In this document: positions 9,643 through 18,195 of the stretch, piece by piece | Numbering within the stretch: the first letter of the stretch is position 1 | How the letters are laid out: every line of letters begins with the position of its first letter | Notes under the pieces: generated by a model | What the model saw: the letters and a program-made list of their open reading frames with translations, nothing else | What the model was told of the DNA's origin: nothing | Databases searched by the model: none | Made by a program: the position numbers and the translations under genes | Source of the DNA: Magnetospirillum aberrantis SpK | GTDB lineage: Bacteria > Pseudomonadota > Alphaproteobacteria > Rhodospirillales > Magnetospirillaceae | NCBI RefSeq assembly: GCF_011022235.1 | Contig: NZ_JAAIYP010000039.1 | Span: 310,001 to 374,000, forward strand | Length of the DNA stretch: 64,000 nucleotides | Direction of reading: 5' to 3'

Positions 9643-11265
9643 GTGCCCGATTTGAAACGTAACGCCACCGCTCGCTGGATTGTTGCCGCCTCGTTGTTGA
9701 TCGCCGGCTCGTGCGCCCCGGTCAGCCAGAAGCTGCATGCCATGCCCGAGGCCCCCTACGACACCGGCGAGGCCGAGCGGACCATCCATTACGCCTACAC
9801 CTCGATCGTCGAACGCCACCTCGAACGCGCCACCGCCGCCGACGTGGCGCTGGAGGGCATGCGGGGACTGGCCGCCATCGACCCGGAAATCGTCGTGTCC
9901 CGCCTGGACGGCAAGATATTGCTGAGCGCGTCGGATCATCTGGCCGCCGAATATCCCGCGCCCGAGGCCGACGACGTGCGCGGCTGGTCCCGCCTGACCG
10001 TCACGGTCGCGTTGGAAGCGCGAGGGTTGTCGGCCCGCATGCGCGAAGCCGACGTCGAAGCCGTGTACCAGGCGGTGTTCGACGCCACGCTTTCCAAAAT
10101 GGACCTGTTCTCGCGCTATGCCGGCGCCAAGGAGGCGCGCGAACACCGCGCCAGCCGCAACGGTTTTGGCGGCATCGGCATCAAGTTCGACCTGACCGAC
10201 GGCGAATCGCGCATCAGCGAAGTCATGGAGGACACCCCGGCGGCCGAGGCCGGTCTTCAGGCCGGCGACATCATCACCCACATCGAGGGTGAATCGCTGT
10301 CCCAACTCAGCAAGGACGAGATTTCCAAGCGCCTGCGCGGGCCGGTGTCGTCCAGCCTGGCGATGACCGTGCGCCGTGGTTTCAAGCCCATCGAGGTCAA
10401 CCTCAGGCGCGGATTGATCGTCCCCCCCACCGTCAGCGCCCATCTCAGGAACGGCATCGCCGAAATCCAGATTTCCAGCTTCAACCAGCGCACCACCCAA
10501 AGCCTGCGCCAAAGCCTGGAGCACCTGCGCGACCTGAACGGCGGCAACCTGGCCGGCGCCATCTTGGACATGCGCGGCAATCCCGGCGGCCTGTTGGATC
10601 AGGCGGTCGGCGTTTCCGACCTTTTCATGCGCGACGGCACCATCGTCTCGACCCGAGGCCGCTCGCCGCTGGCCAGCCAGTCCTATGACGCCCATGACGG
10701 CGACATCGGCGAGACCCTGCCACTTGCCGTGCTGGTGGACAGCAAGTCGGCCTCGGCCGCCGAAATCGTCGCCGCCGCCCTTCAGGATTCCGGCCGCGCC
10801 GTGGTGATCGGCACCAACTCCTACGGCAAAGGCACCGTCCAGACGGTGATCCGGCTGCCCAACGATGGCGAGATGACCCTGACCTGGTCCCGCTTCCACA
10901 CACCGTCGGGCTACGCCCTGCATGGGCTGGGCGTGCTGCCGACATTGTGCACCGCCGACACGGCCGCCACCGTGGACGGATTGACCGCCGGACTGGCGCA
11001 AGAGACGGCGCCGACCGCGACCACCGTCAACCTCGGCCTGTGGCGCCACACCCGGCTTGACGAAACCGGCCTGCGCCGGCAATTGCGTGACACCTGTCCG
11101 GGCGCCGCCCATGGTGACGCCCGCCTGGAAACCGATCTGGCCGAGCGGCTGTTGCTTCAACCCGAACTCCACATGCGGGCGCTGGCGCTGTCGGCACCGG
11201 CCGAAACACCGGCGGCTGCCGAACTGCGGGATCCCCTCCAAAGCACGGGACAGCATTCCCGTTAG
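9643..11265 (+). CDS. S41-family C-terminal processing peptidase with PDZ domain
   Basis: A 540-aa periplasmic serine protease of the CtpA/Prc type. The N-terminus (ATARWIVAASLLIAGSC) is a signal peptide with a lipobox-like AGSC at Cys24, so it may be a lipoprotein, although position -3 is not ideal. A PDZ domain follows at about 175-255 (GGIGIKFDL, TPAAEAGLQAGDIITHIEG), then the S41 core. The catalytic Ser371 (SKSASAAEIV) and Lys396 (NSYGKGTVQ) have the typical 25-residue spacing. The start is GTG at 9643; TTG at 9652 is an alternative. The N-terminal 160 residues are unlike the standard CtpA N-terminus and may be a substrate- or partner-binding region. Confidence 0.9.
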   Translation: MPDLKRNATARWIVAASLLIAGSCAPVSQKLHAMPEAPYDTGEAERTIHYAYTSIVERHLERATAADVALEGMRGLAAIDPEIVVSRLDGKILLSASDHLAAEYPAPEADDVRGWSRLTVTVALEARGLSARMREADVEAVYQAVFDATLSKMDLFSRYAGAKEAREHRASRNGFGGIGIKFDLTDGESRISEVMEDTPAAEAGLQAGDIITHIEGESLSQLSKDEISKRLRGPVSSSLAMTVRRGFKPIEVNLRRGLIVPPTVSAHLRNGIAEIQISSFNQRTTQSLRQSLEHLRDLNGGNLAGAILDMRGNPGGLLDQAVGVSDLFMRDGTIVSTRGRSPLASQSYDAHDGDIGETLPLAVLVDSKSASAAEIVAAALQDSGRAVVIGTNSYGKGTVQTVIRLPNDGEMTLTWSRFHTPSGYALHGLGVLPTLCTADTAATVDGLTAGLAQETAPTATTVNLGLWRHTRLDETGLRRQLRDTCPGAAHGDARLETDLAERLLLQPELHMRALALSAPAETPAAAELRDPLQSTGQHSR

Positions 11266-11383
11266 GGTCTTTCCCCCACTTGCAGTTGACGCCTCCACAG
11301 GATTTGAGGCAGAGTCCGCGCCGCCCGCGTGCTGACCGCCACGGGTCTGGGGGAACGGCGCCAAGCCGTGCGAAAGCGGGCGG

Positions 11384-12412
11384 ATGTCAGAAAACCACGT
11401 CACACTGGAAAGCGTCCTGCAATCGGTGGTCCGCATCACCGAGCAGCGCAGCCGTGAGAACCTGGAACAGTGTCTGGTTTCGACCCTGGCCGAACTGAGC
11501 GGCATCCGCGCCGCCACCATCGCCCGTCCCCTGCGCCGCAGCAACGGCACGGTCATCGAGATCCTGGCCCGCGCCGAATTGGGCACGGGCAAGGACGCCG
11601 ACCCGTTGTGCCGCCCCTTGGACGACCATCCGCTGATGGCTCGCAGCCTGACCACCGCCTCGGAAATCCGCGAACCATCCGTGGAAGGGGGCGAACATTG
11701 CTGCCTGCCGGTGCTGGACGGCGACGAGGTGGTGGCCTTCCTGGTGGTGGAAAGCTCGGACGGCATGGCCGGTTCGGAAACGCTGATCCGGGGGTTCCTG
11801 GCGGTCTACCGCAACTTCCTGGCGGTGCTCAAGGATTCCGAACGCGACACCCTGACCGGCCTCAAGAACCGCAAGACCTTCGACGACAACATCAGCCGCG
11901 CCATCGCCCAGACCCGCGCGGCCCGGACCTGGGACGACGACCGCCGTCACCACGACGACGACGACCATCATTGGCTGGGCATCGTCGACATCGACCATTT
12001 CAAGCGTATCAACGACACCTATGGTCATGCCTTCGGCGACGAGGTGCTGTTGCTGTTCGCCGCCCTGATGCGCAAGGTGTTCCGCACCGAGGACCTGTTG
12101 TTCCGTTTCGGCGGCGAGGAATTCGTGGTGGTCCTGGCCCCCACCGAAGCCGAACGCGCACGCCAGGCCTTCGAACGCCTGCGCGAAACCGTCGAGAGCT
12201 TCCATTTTCCCCAGGTGGGACAGGTCACGGCCTCGGTCGGCTTCGTGCGCATCGACCCAGATGACATCCCCGCCACCGTGGTCGGCCAGGCCGACGAGGC
12301 GCTGTATTGGGCCAAGCGGCACGGCCGCAACCGGGTCTGCTGGTACGACGATCTGGTCGCCGCCGGAGAGCTGAAACCCCACGCCACGGAGGGCGGCGTC
12401 GAACTGTTCTAA
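11384..12412 (+). CDS. Diguanylate cyclase (GGDEF) with GAF-like sensor region
   Basis: Predicted c-di-GMP synthase of 342 aa. The N-terminal 150 residues resemble a GAF-like sensory domain. The GGDEF domain starts at DTLTGLKNR (155-163), has the metal/substrate segment GIVDIDHFKRINDTYGH, and the active-site motif GGEEF at 243-247. An inhibitory RxxD site (RTED, 234-237) lies five residues before it, so product inhibition is likely. A low-complexity Asp/His insert (DDDRRHHDDDDHH, 184-196) sits just before the first core strand and is unusual. There are no membrane segments. It lies 119 bp after the protease gene on the same strand. Confidence 0.93.
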   Translation: MSENHVTLESVLQSVVRITEQRSRENLEQCLVSTLAELSGIRAATIARPLRRSNGTVIEILARAELGTGKDADPLCRPLDDHPLMARSLTTASEIREPSVEGGEHCCLPVLDGDEVVAFLVVESSDGMAGSETLIRGFLAVYRNFLAVLKDSERDTLTGLKNRKTFDDNISRAIAQTRAARTWDDDRRHHDDDDHHWLGIVDIDHFKRINDTYGHAFGDEVLLLFAALMRKVFRTEDLLFRFGGEEFVVVLAPTEAERARQAFERLRETVESFHFPQVGQVTASVGFVRIDPDDIPATVVGQADEALYWAKRHGRNRVCWYDDLVAAGELKPHATEGGVELF

Positions 12413-12431
12413 GGCAAGCCGTAAGAACCCC

Positions 12432-12459
12432 TTGACTCCTGGCGCCAGATCAGTATTTT
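12432..12459 (+). promoter_or_regulatory. Sigma-70-type promoter for rpmG
   Basis: TTGACT at 12432-12437 and TATTTT at 12454-12459 are separated by 16 bp, about 50 bp upstream of the rpmG ATG. The match to the consensus is good for a GC-rich genome. The assignment is by eye. Confidence 0.5.
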
Positions 12460-12507
12460 TCGCCCCCTACGTTTCGTACCAGAACCAACGATTTCGGGAT
12501 TTTCGTC

Positions 12508-12675
12508 ATGGCCAAGCCTGCCACCATCCTCATCAAGCTGCTTAGCTCCGCGGGTACGGGCTACTTCTACGTGGCGAAGAAGAACCCCCGCAAGACCACC
12601 GAGAAGCTGAAGTTCCGCAAGTATGACCCCGTCGTGCGCAAGCACGTCGAGTTCAACGAAGCCAAGATCAAGTAA
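12508..12675 (+). CDS. rpmG: 50S ribosomal protein L33
   Basis: A 55-aa L33, the usual family length: [20 protein letters not shown], then [21 protein letters not shown]. It is a large-subunit protein near the tRNA exit site. It has no cysteines, so it is the zinc-independent (C-minus) form. It is monocistronic, with its own promoter upstream and a hairpin terminator downstream. Confidence 0.97.
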   Translation: MAKPATILIKLLSSAGTGYFYVAKKNPRKTTEKLKFRKYDPVVRKHVEFNEAKIK

Positions 12676-12704
12676 GGCTCCTTCGGACCTTCGATGACGC
12701 TTCG

Positions 12705-12742
12705 CGCCCGCCCGGGCCATGCCTGGGCGGGCGTTCGCTTTT
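12705..12742 (+). terminator. Rho-independent terminator of rpmG
   Basis: A 13-bp stem (CGCCCGCCCGGGC at 12705-12717 with GCCTGGGCGGGCG at 12721-12733, one mismatch) with a 3-nt loop is followed by TTCGCTTTT. Confidence 0.7.
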
Positions 12743-12765
12743 GCGCACGGCACTCGCGACAGAAG

Positions 12766-12788
12766 AAAGGCCCCGAATGGGGCCTTTT
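12766..12788. terminator. Bidirectional terminator between rpmG and divK
   Basis: AAAGGCCCC-GAAT-GGGGCCTTTT has a GC stem flanked by A and T runs on either side, so it can terminate in both directions. It lies between the convergent rpmG and divK genes. Confidence 0.75.
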
Positions 12789-12811
12789 CACGTTTCGTAT
12801 GGAATGGTGCC

Positions 12812-13177
12812 TCAGTTCAGGAACTTGGCGACGGTCTGAAGAAAGCCGGCGACCGAGATCGGCTTGGCGATATAGCCTTCGCAACCGCCTTCCCGAATCT
12901 TTTCCTCGTCCCCCTTCATGGCGAAGGCGGTGACGGCGATCACCGGAATGACCTTCAACTCGGCATCGTCCTTGAGCATCTTGGTGATCTCAAGGCCCGA
13001 AATCTCCGGCAACTGAATATCCATCAAGATCAAGTCAGGACGATGCGCGCGGGCAATGTCCAACGCCTCGCGCCCGTCCTTGGTCTGCAAGGTGTTGTAA
13101 CCGTTGGCCTGAAGCAGATCGTTGAACAACTTCATATTCAGGTCGTTGTCTTCGACGATCAGTACGGTTTTCGGCAT
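12812..13177 (-). CDS. divK: Single-domain response regulator DivK
   Basis: A 121-aa stand-alone receiver domain. It matches Caulobacter DivK nearly throughout: [18 protein letters not shown], the phosphoacceptor Asp in [15 protein letters not shown], and [11 protein letters not shown] and AKPISV with the conserved Lys. DivK controls cell-cycle kinases such as DivJ/PleC and, through DivL, CckA; cckA is also in this window. The ATG at 13177 gives the family length; an in-frame start seven codons upstream is less likely. It carries its own terminator, shared with rpmG. No pleD follows it, unlike the usual divK-pleD arrangement. Confidence 0.93.
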   Translation of the reverse strand: MPKTVLIVEDNDLNMKLFNDLLQANGYNTLQTKDGREALDIARAHRPDLILMDIQLPEISGLEITKMLKDDAELKVIPVIAVTAFAMKGDEEKIREGGCEGYIAKPISVAGFLQTVAKFLN

Positions 13178-13299
13178 GACATCCCCTGAAATCGACAAGA
13201 AAACACCCCTACCCCGTCTATTTCCCCCACAGGATACGGCGCATCAAGACAGCGACATCATGGGCAATTTGCGAACACAAGTCAAACCAAGGTGCCTCT

Positions 13300-13674
13300 T
13301 TAGGAACGCCGCCGAGCCGCAAACGCCCCGGACACCGCCAGCACCAGCCAGCCCGCCATGAAGGACACGCCGCCAGCCGGCGTCACCATCGGGACCGGCA
13401 ATTGCCCCCCGGTCAGCGCCCGCCAATACAGCGAGCCACAGAACAAAACCAACCCGGCCAGGAACAGCGCCGCCGCGCCATGGGCCAGACGCCGTCCGTC
13501 TACCGCCAGCCGGTCGGCGGCCAACAGCGCCAGCGCATGCAGCAACTGATATTGCGAGGCACGCTCGCCCAGGCTTTGAAGATAGGGGTCGGCCCCCAGT
13601 CCATGGGCGGCATAGGCCCCCATCCCCACCGCCACCACCCCGTTCAGCCCGGCCAGCACCACCCACGCCCGCAT
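13300..13674 (-). CDS. DUF423 membrane protein
   Basis: A 124-aa protein with four predicted membrane helices and the DUF423 (YgdD-like) pattern: GLNGVVAVGMGAYAAHGL, QYQLLHALALL, LFCGSLYWRALTG, TPAGGVSFMAGWLVL. The function of the family is unknown. The start at 13674 was chosen because AAGGAGAAGGTA lies directly before the ATG; a longer frame from 13701 lacks a site. It is divergent from the FecR-domain gene. Confidence 0.88.
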   Translation of the reverse strand: MRAWVVLAGLNGVVAVGMGAYAAHGLGADPYLQSLGERASQYQLLHALALLAADRLAVDGRRLAHGAAALFLAGLVLFCGSLYWRALTGGQLPVPMVTPAGGVSFMAGWLVLAVSGAFAARRRS

Positions 13675-13740
13675 TACCTTCTCCTTGACAGGCCATGACA
13701 TTCCGCAGCCAATCTAACGCAAGCCAAAGGGAGGCACAGC

Positions 13741-14340
13741 ATGCGTTTCGGAAAATGGCTGATCGCGGTGTTGTTTGCCTGGCCATGGGCGGTCCTGGCC
13801 GAACCGGTGGGGACGGTGCAGCGCGTGGCCGGCGACGCCCGCGCGGACGGGGTGGCGTTGGCATCGGGCACCGCCTTCGAAAGTGGAGCCGAGCTGACCA
13901 CCGGCGACAACTCCCGCCTGGAAATCGCCTTCGTGGATGGCGGCCGGCTGGTCTTAGGCGAACATGCCCGCCTGAAAGTGGAGCGTTATCTTTACGACCC
14001 GGCCGCCAACAGCGGCGAAGCTCGTCTGAAGGTGACCGACGGCGCCTTCCTGATCACCAGCGGTGCCGTCGCCAAGCTGCCGGGGCGACCGTTGTCGGTG
14101 GCGACACCGGTGGCGGTGATCGGCGTGCGCGGCACCCGGTTCTGGGGCGGCCCCTTGGGCAATCCGTTGGATGTGCTGGTTCTGGAGGGCGCGGTGACGG
14201 TGACCAACAACGCCGGCCACGTCGATCTGGACGCCGGCCAGGGAACCGGCGTCGCCGCTGTCGACCAAGCGCCGGGCGCCCCGGTCAAATGGGGAGAGGC
14301 AAAAATCCGCCGTGCCCTGGACAGCGTGGAATTCCGCTGA
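13741..14340 (+). CDS. Exported FecR-domain protein
   Basis: A 199-aa protein with a Sec signal peptide (MRFGKWLIAVLFAWPWAVLA, cleavage after Ala20) and a FecR-type beta domain: GTVQRVAGDARADG, GAELTTGDNSRLEIAFVDGGRLVLGE, VATPVAVIGVRGTRFWGG. Here the domain occurs alone, with no anti-sigma helix and no membrane anchor. It is therefore probably a soluble periplasmic protein rather than a FecR signal transducer. The start is an ATG after AAAGGGAGG. Its 3' end faces the small secreted protein on the other strand. Confidence 0.85.
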   Translation: MRFGKWLIAVLFAWPWAVLAEPVGTVQRVAGDARADGVALASGTAFESGAELTTGDNSRLEIAFVDGGRLVLGEHARLKVERYLYDPAANSGEARLKVTDGAFLITSGAVAKLPGRPLSVATPVAVIGVRGTRFWGGPLGNPLDVLVLEGAVTVTNNAGHVDLDAGQGTGVAAVDQAPGAPVKWGEAKIRRALDSVEFR

Positions 14341-14358
14341 TCCGTCGTGAAACGGGGA

Positions 14359-14982
14359 TCAGTTCGGACCCAAGGAGCCGAAACGGCGATCATAGGTGTC
14401 GGACGAACCGCCCAGCCGGATGGCCTGGTCCACGGTGGCGGTGGCGGCAATCCGGCTGACCAGCGGTTCGGGCGGCGGCACCACACGGACGGCAACCGGA
14501 ACCACCGGCTTGGCAACCGCTTCCGGCGCCGGAGCACCGGCTTGCTGCACCGGCTTGGACAGGGAGTGGGCAACCGCCTCGGGCGCGACCGGAACCGGGC
14601 CAGCGGCAGCCGTGACGGCAACGGTGACGGGGGCCGGGACATCCGACGTAATGTCGGGAACCGGCGCGACGGCGACATCGGCATCCGTGTCGGCTTCATC
14701 CTCGGCCACGCCCTTGACCTCGATCTCGGCCTCGTCACGGGAAGGGGCCGCACTGGCCTCGGTCGCGTTCTCGCGTTCGGACAAGTCCCGCAAATAGGCT
14801 TCGCGCGCCCGCTCTTCCTGGCGGCGAATGTCTTCGACGGTGCGGGCCGGGCCCAGGCCGGCCATGACGAAATCACCGACCACGCCCAACCAGTCGGCGT
14901 TCGTTTCTTCTTCGGCGGCGGCCGGCACGGTCATGGCGACCAGGGCCAGCAGCGGCGCTCCCATGCGTAAAGCTCGCGACAT
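14359..14982 (-). CDS. Exported Ala/Pro/Val-rich hypothetical protein
   Basis: A 207-aa protein with a signal peptide (MRMGAPLLALVAMTVPAAA) followed by ADWLGVVGDFVMAGLGPART and a charged helical segment (EDIRRQEERAREAYLRDLSE). A long low-complexity Pro/Ala/Val stretch (about 95-170) precedes a short C-terminus (VDQAIRLGGSSDTYDRRFGS). I do not recognise a family. It may be a periplasmic tether or linker protein. It ends 18 bp from the stop of the convergent FecR-domain gene. Confidence 0.72.
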   Translation of the reverse strand: MSRALRMGAPLLALVAMTVPAAAEEETNADWLGVVGDFVMAGLGPARTVEDIRRQEERAREAYLRDLSERENATEASAAPSRDEAEIEVKGVAEDEADTDADVAVAPVPDITSDVPAPVTVAVTAAAGPVPVAPEAVAHSLSKPVQQAGAPAPEAVAKPVVPVAVRVVPPPEPLVSRIAATATVDQAIRLGGSSDTYDRRFGSLGPN

Positions 14983-15005
14983 AGCCGGACTTTATCAGAA
15001 CCGTC

Positions 15006-15866
15006 TTATTTGAACACTACGGTTTTCGAACCGTTCAGCAAAACCCGGTGTTCCACATGCCAGCGCACCGCACGGCCCAACACCAAATTCTCGATGTCGC
15101 GGCCGATACCCACCAGATCGTCAGGGGTGTGGGTGTGATCCACACGCTCCACCGATTGTTCGATGATCGGGCCTTCGTCCAGGTCCGGGGTGACGTAATG
15201 GGCGGTGGCGCCGATGATCTTGACGCCGCGGGTATGCGCCTGGTGATAAGGCTTGGCGCCCTTGAAGCTGGGCAGGAAGGAATGGTGGATGTTGATGGCG
15301 CGGCCCTGAAGGCGCGTGCACATGTCCGAGGACAAAATCTGCATATAGCGGGCAAGGACAGTCAAATCGGCGCCGACACGATCGATGACCTCCATCACGC
15401 GGGCTTCCTGGCCGGCCTTGTCGTGCTTGTCCACGGCGAAATAATGGTACGGGATGCCGTGCCATTCGACGATGGAACGCATCTCGGGATGGTTCGAGAT
15501 CACCGCCGGAATCTCGATGTTGAGCTGTCCGGTGTGATAACGGTGCAGCAAATCCACCAGACAATGGCCGAATTTCGAGACCAGGATCACCACGCGCGGC
15601 TTTTTCGTCAGGTCGTGCAACGTCCAGATCATCTGGAAGCGTTCGGCGACGATGGCGAACATCTTTTCGAACTCGGTCCGGGTCGGGGTCAGCGCGCCGG
15701 CGGCGAACACGATGCGGCAGAAAAAACGCCGCGACAGCGGGTCGCCGTATTGCGCCGCCTCGGTGATGAAGCAGTCGTGCTGGGTCAGGAAACCGGACAC
15801 GGCGGCGACGATGCCCACCGTGTCGGGACAGGTGATGGTCAGCACGAAAGTATTCTTGTCGGACAT
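15006..15866 (-). CDS. purU: Formyltetrahydrofolate deformylase
   Basis: A 286-aa enzyme that hydrolyses 10-formyl-THF to formate and THF, balancing one-carbon pools. An N-terminal ACT domain (FVLTITCPDTVGIVAAVSGF) is followed by the formyl-transferase fold with the catalytic Asn-His-Asp elements in INIHHSFLPSF and GATAHYVTPDLDEGPIIEQ. The ATG at 15866 gives the usual PurU length. The frame extends upstream, but that part resembles the antisense of the next gene. No folate genes adjoin it. Confidence 0.95.
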   Translation of the reverse strand: MSDKNTFVLTITCPDTVGIVAAVSGFLTQHDCFITEAAQYGDPLSRRFFCRIVFAAGALTPTRTEFEKMFAIVAERFQMIWTLHDLTKKPRVVILVSKFGHCLVDLLHRYHTGQLNIEIPAVISNHPEMRSIVEWHGIPYHYFAVDKHDKAGQEARVMEVIDRVGADLTVLARYMQILSSDMCTRLQGRAINIHHSFLPSFKGAKPYHQAHTRGVKIIGATAHYVTPDLDEGPIIEQSVERVDHTHTPDDLVGIGRDIENLVLGRAVRWHVEHRVLLNGSKTVVFK

Positions 15867-16016
15867 GCCCGTACTCCTTGTCGCCCCCGCTTGATAGCCG
15901 AGGCGGACGCTATCGCCAAGCCGCAAACCGCCGCTTGCCTTTTTTCCCGTTATCGCCCATGGTCCGCGGGTCTTTTGGGCCCCTGCGCCCCATACCGTCC
16001 TGACCGAGGTATCGCG

Positions 16017-16358
16017 ATGATCACCGTCTACTACAAGTCTGGAAGCGCCCAGTGGAAATACGAGCTGGACGAAGCAGAACACGACTACATCATCAAGAAC
16101 CTGCTTGAGGACAAGCCCGACATCGAAGAGATGTTCGACGACTCGCTGGAAATCCTGCGCGACGTCGCCGACCTCGACGAAGACGAGATGGACGAGGACG
16201 ACCAGATCGACCAGACCATCGCCGTCGCCTTCCTGTGGCATTATTTCAACCACATGGCCAAGCCGGAAGAGCGCATCCAGGGCGACATCGCCCTGATCGA
16301 GGAAGACGACGGCGCCGGCGTCACGGTGTTGCCCGCCGCCGACATCGTCGAGGAATGA
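16017..16358 (+). CDS. Acidic hypothetical protein
   Basis: A 113-aa protein, very acidic in the middle (VADLDEDEMDEDDQIDQT) with an N-terminal ITVYYKSGSAQWKYELDEAEHDYI segment. I do not recognise a family. The start at 16017 follows GACCGAGGT. A strong terminator follows at once, so it is a single-gene unit convergent with the hemerythrin operon. Confidence 0.72.
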   Translation: MITVYYKSGSAQWKYELDEAEHDYIIKNLLEDKPDIEEMFDDSLEILRDVADLDEDEMDEDDQIDQTIAVAFLWHYFNHMAKPEERIQGDIALIEEDDGAGVTVLPAADIVEE

Positions 16359-16361
16359 GCG

Positions 16362-16384
16362 AAGGCCCCGTCAGGGGCCTTTTT
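16362..16384 (+). terminator. Rho-independent terminator
   Basis: AAGGCCCC-GTCA-GGGGCCTT is followed by a T run, starting 3 bp after the stop of the acidic small protein. Confidence 0.8.
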
Positions 16385-16388
16385 CATG

Positions 16389-16889
16389 TCACCCCACCGT
16401 CTCGCGGTAGACCTGCGCCAGACGGACGTCGGTGTCGCCGTCCACCAGCGCCGAAATGGCGGCCAGAAGCCCCATCTCTTCTTTCTGGATGTGAAAGATC
16501 TCGCGCTCGACCAACTCGACGCCGGCATCCTTGAAATCCCGCCAGTCCTGTTCGCCGAAGGCGCCGGCCGCCACCGCCGCGTCGGCCAGATCGGCGACCC
16601 TGAGCGCCAGCGGCAGGATGGTGCGGTGTTCCATGGTCAGCATCATGACGATGCCGGTTTCGCCGCGCCGGGTGAATTCCGGGAACAGGTGGTTTTCCTC
16701 GAAGCCGAAATGCTTTTCCACTTCTTGACGAAGGGTGCCGCCAAGCGCCGCCAGGAACGCCTTCACCGTCTCGTCCAAGACCGGTGCTCCGCGTTGGCGG
16801 CCCAGGAATTCCTCGAGGTTTTGCAGGCTTTCGATGGTGGCCATGTGGTCCTGGTGCAACAGGGAACCGGTCTGGGTCTGCATCAACAT
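16389..16889 (-). CDS. Hemerythrin-domain protein
   Basis: A 166-aa four-helix protein with the hemerythrin ligand pattern: HQDH near the N-terminus, HFGFEENHLFPEF in helix 2/3, MEHRTILPL, and EREIFHIQKEEMG near the end. It would bind a non-haem di-iron centre. Relatives handle oxygen, NO or iron-centre repair (YtfE/DnrN-like or simple hemerythrins). It is the last gene of a three-gene unit with the NnrS-like membrane protein (12 bp upstream) and the DUF2249 protein. This setting favours a role in NO or low-oxygen physiology. Confidence 0.85.
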   Translation of the reverse strand: MLMQTQTGSLLHQDHMATIESLQNLEEFLGRQRGAPVLDETVKAFLAALGGTLRQEVEKHFGFEENHLFPEFTRRGETGIVMMLTMEHRTILPLALRVADLADAAVAAGAFGEQDWRDFKDAGVELVEREIFHIQKEEMGLLAAISALVDGDTDVRLAQVYRETVG

Positions 16890-16901
16890 TTGGCGAAATC
16901 C

Positions 16902-18191
16902 TCAGGCTTTTGAAGGTTGGGCCGCCCGCTCTTGGGCGATCAGGCGCGACAGGACTAGGAAGGCGGAAAGGGCGAAGGCCAAGGCCCCGACCAGTCCCAG
17001 GGCGGCAGCGGCCCGGATCACCGGCACAGATCCCGCCATCAGGCCAACGACGCCAAGCGCCAGCGCCGCGCCATGGCATACGGCATGAACGGCCAGCGGC
17101 CGTTCCGCCACCAATTTGGACATCAGCACCGGCCGGCCGCTGGCGCCGCCCGAATGCATGGACGCCAGAAACGGCATGATGCGCTGCAAGATGCCGGTGA
17201 CGAAGGTCAGCAGCCAGCCGAACACCAGAAGCCATCCCCACAGCGGCGCCGACAATTCGGGCGCGCCGCCCACGGCCACCGCCATTCCCAGAACCACGCT
17301 GACCGGCAACAAGATCCACGCCAGCCGCACCAGCCGAAAGAATGGCTCCAGGCGTTTGCGCATGCGACTTTCCAATACCGCCAGAAGCGCGCGCAGATGC
17401 AATCCGATGGCGACCAGTCCGACCACGCCGCCAGCCACGGCCACCATGCCCTGTCCCAGCACCAGCCCCGCCACCGCCAGAACCAACGCCACGGCGGACA
17501 ACGTCGCGCTTTGCCGGCCGACGGCGTCGGGCACCCCTTGGGACAGCACGAACATCGGCACCAGCACGTAGGAAAAGCCCAAGGCCAGATTGCCCATGAA
17601 GCCATACCCGGCCAGCACCGCATGGGCGGCGGCGACGGCGCCGCGACGGTCCAGGAACCCCACGCCCACATCCGACACCAGCAACAGGCCAAGCACGGCA
17701 AGACCAAGCAGGGACGCCAGGGCGATCCAGGCGTGGCGCGTAACGCCGGGCAGGTCGGATACCTGGAGCAGGTTGCGCCCCACCAGCACCCCGAACAGCG
17801 ACAGCCCCGCCACGGTCAGCCACCCGCCGGCATGCATGGCGCCCACATGTTCGGCTCCCATGCCCAGGCTCAGCACCACGACACCGGGCGTATAAAGCCA
17901 CCACGTCAGCCGGCACGCCCACAGCGGCCCCAATTGGCGCCGGGTCGCCACCGGCAACATCTGGAAGGCGGCCCCCATGGCGGTCATGCCGAGAACGCCC
18001 AGCGTGATCAGGTGCAGCCCGGCCAAAGCCGGCCCCAACCCGCCCTGGAACCCAGGCAGCGTGTCGGCGCCAAGCAGCACCGCGCCCCAGCCGGCAACAT
18101 GCAGGACCACCGCCGAGGCGAAGAAACGAAAGGGCACCGACGGCGGCAGCAACCGGTCCTTGGCCCCCATCATCAGCATGCCGGGAACCAT
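16902..18191 (-). CDS. NnrS-like haem/copper-type membrane protein
   Basis: A 429-aa polytopic membrane protein with about 12 helices. HLITLGVLGMTAMGAAFQML, AHAVLAGYGFMGNLALGFSY and the following helices carry His residues spaced as in NnrS / cytochrome oxidase subunit I-like proteins. NnrS relatives limit nitrosative stress during denitrification. It starts 4 bp after the DUF2249 gene and ends 12 bp before the hemerythrin gene. The FNR/NNR-type palindrome upstream of the operon supports the same theme. The exact start is uncertain because several Met codons lie within the first eight residues. Confidence 0.78.
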   Translation of the reverse strand: MVPGMLMMGAKDRLLPPSVPFRFFASAVVLHVAGWGAVLLGADTLPGFQGGLGPALAGLHLITLGVLGMTAMGAAFQMLPVATRRQLGPLWACRLTWWLYTPGVVVLSLGMGAEHVGAMHAGGWLTVAGLSLFGVLVGRNLLQVSDLPGVTRHAWIALASLLGLAVLGLLLVSDVGVGFLDRRGAVAAAHAVLAGYGFMGNLALGFSYVLVPMFVLSQGVPDAVGRQSATLSAVALVLAVAGLVLGQGMVAVAGGVVGLVAIGLHLRALLAVLESRMRKRLEPFFRLVRLAWILLPVSVVLGMAVAVGGAPELSAPLWGWLLVFGWLLTFVTGILQRIMPFLASMHSGGASGRPVLMSKLVAERPLAVHAVCHGAALALGVVGLMAGSVPVIRAAAALGLVGALAFALSAFLVLSRLIAQERAAQPSKA

Positions 18192-18195
18192 GGCC

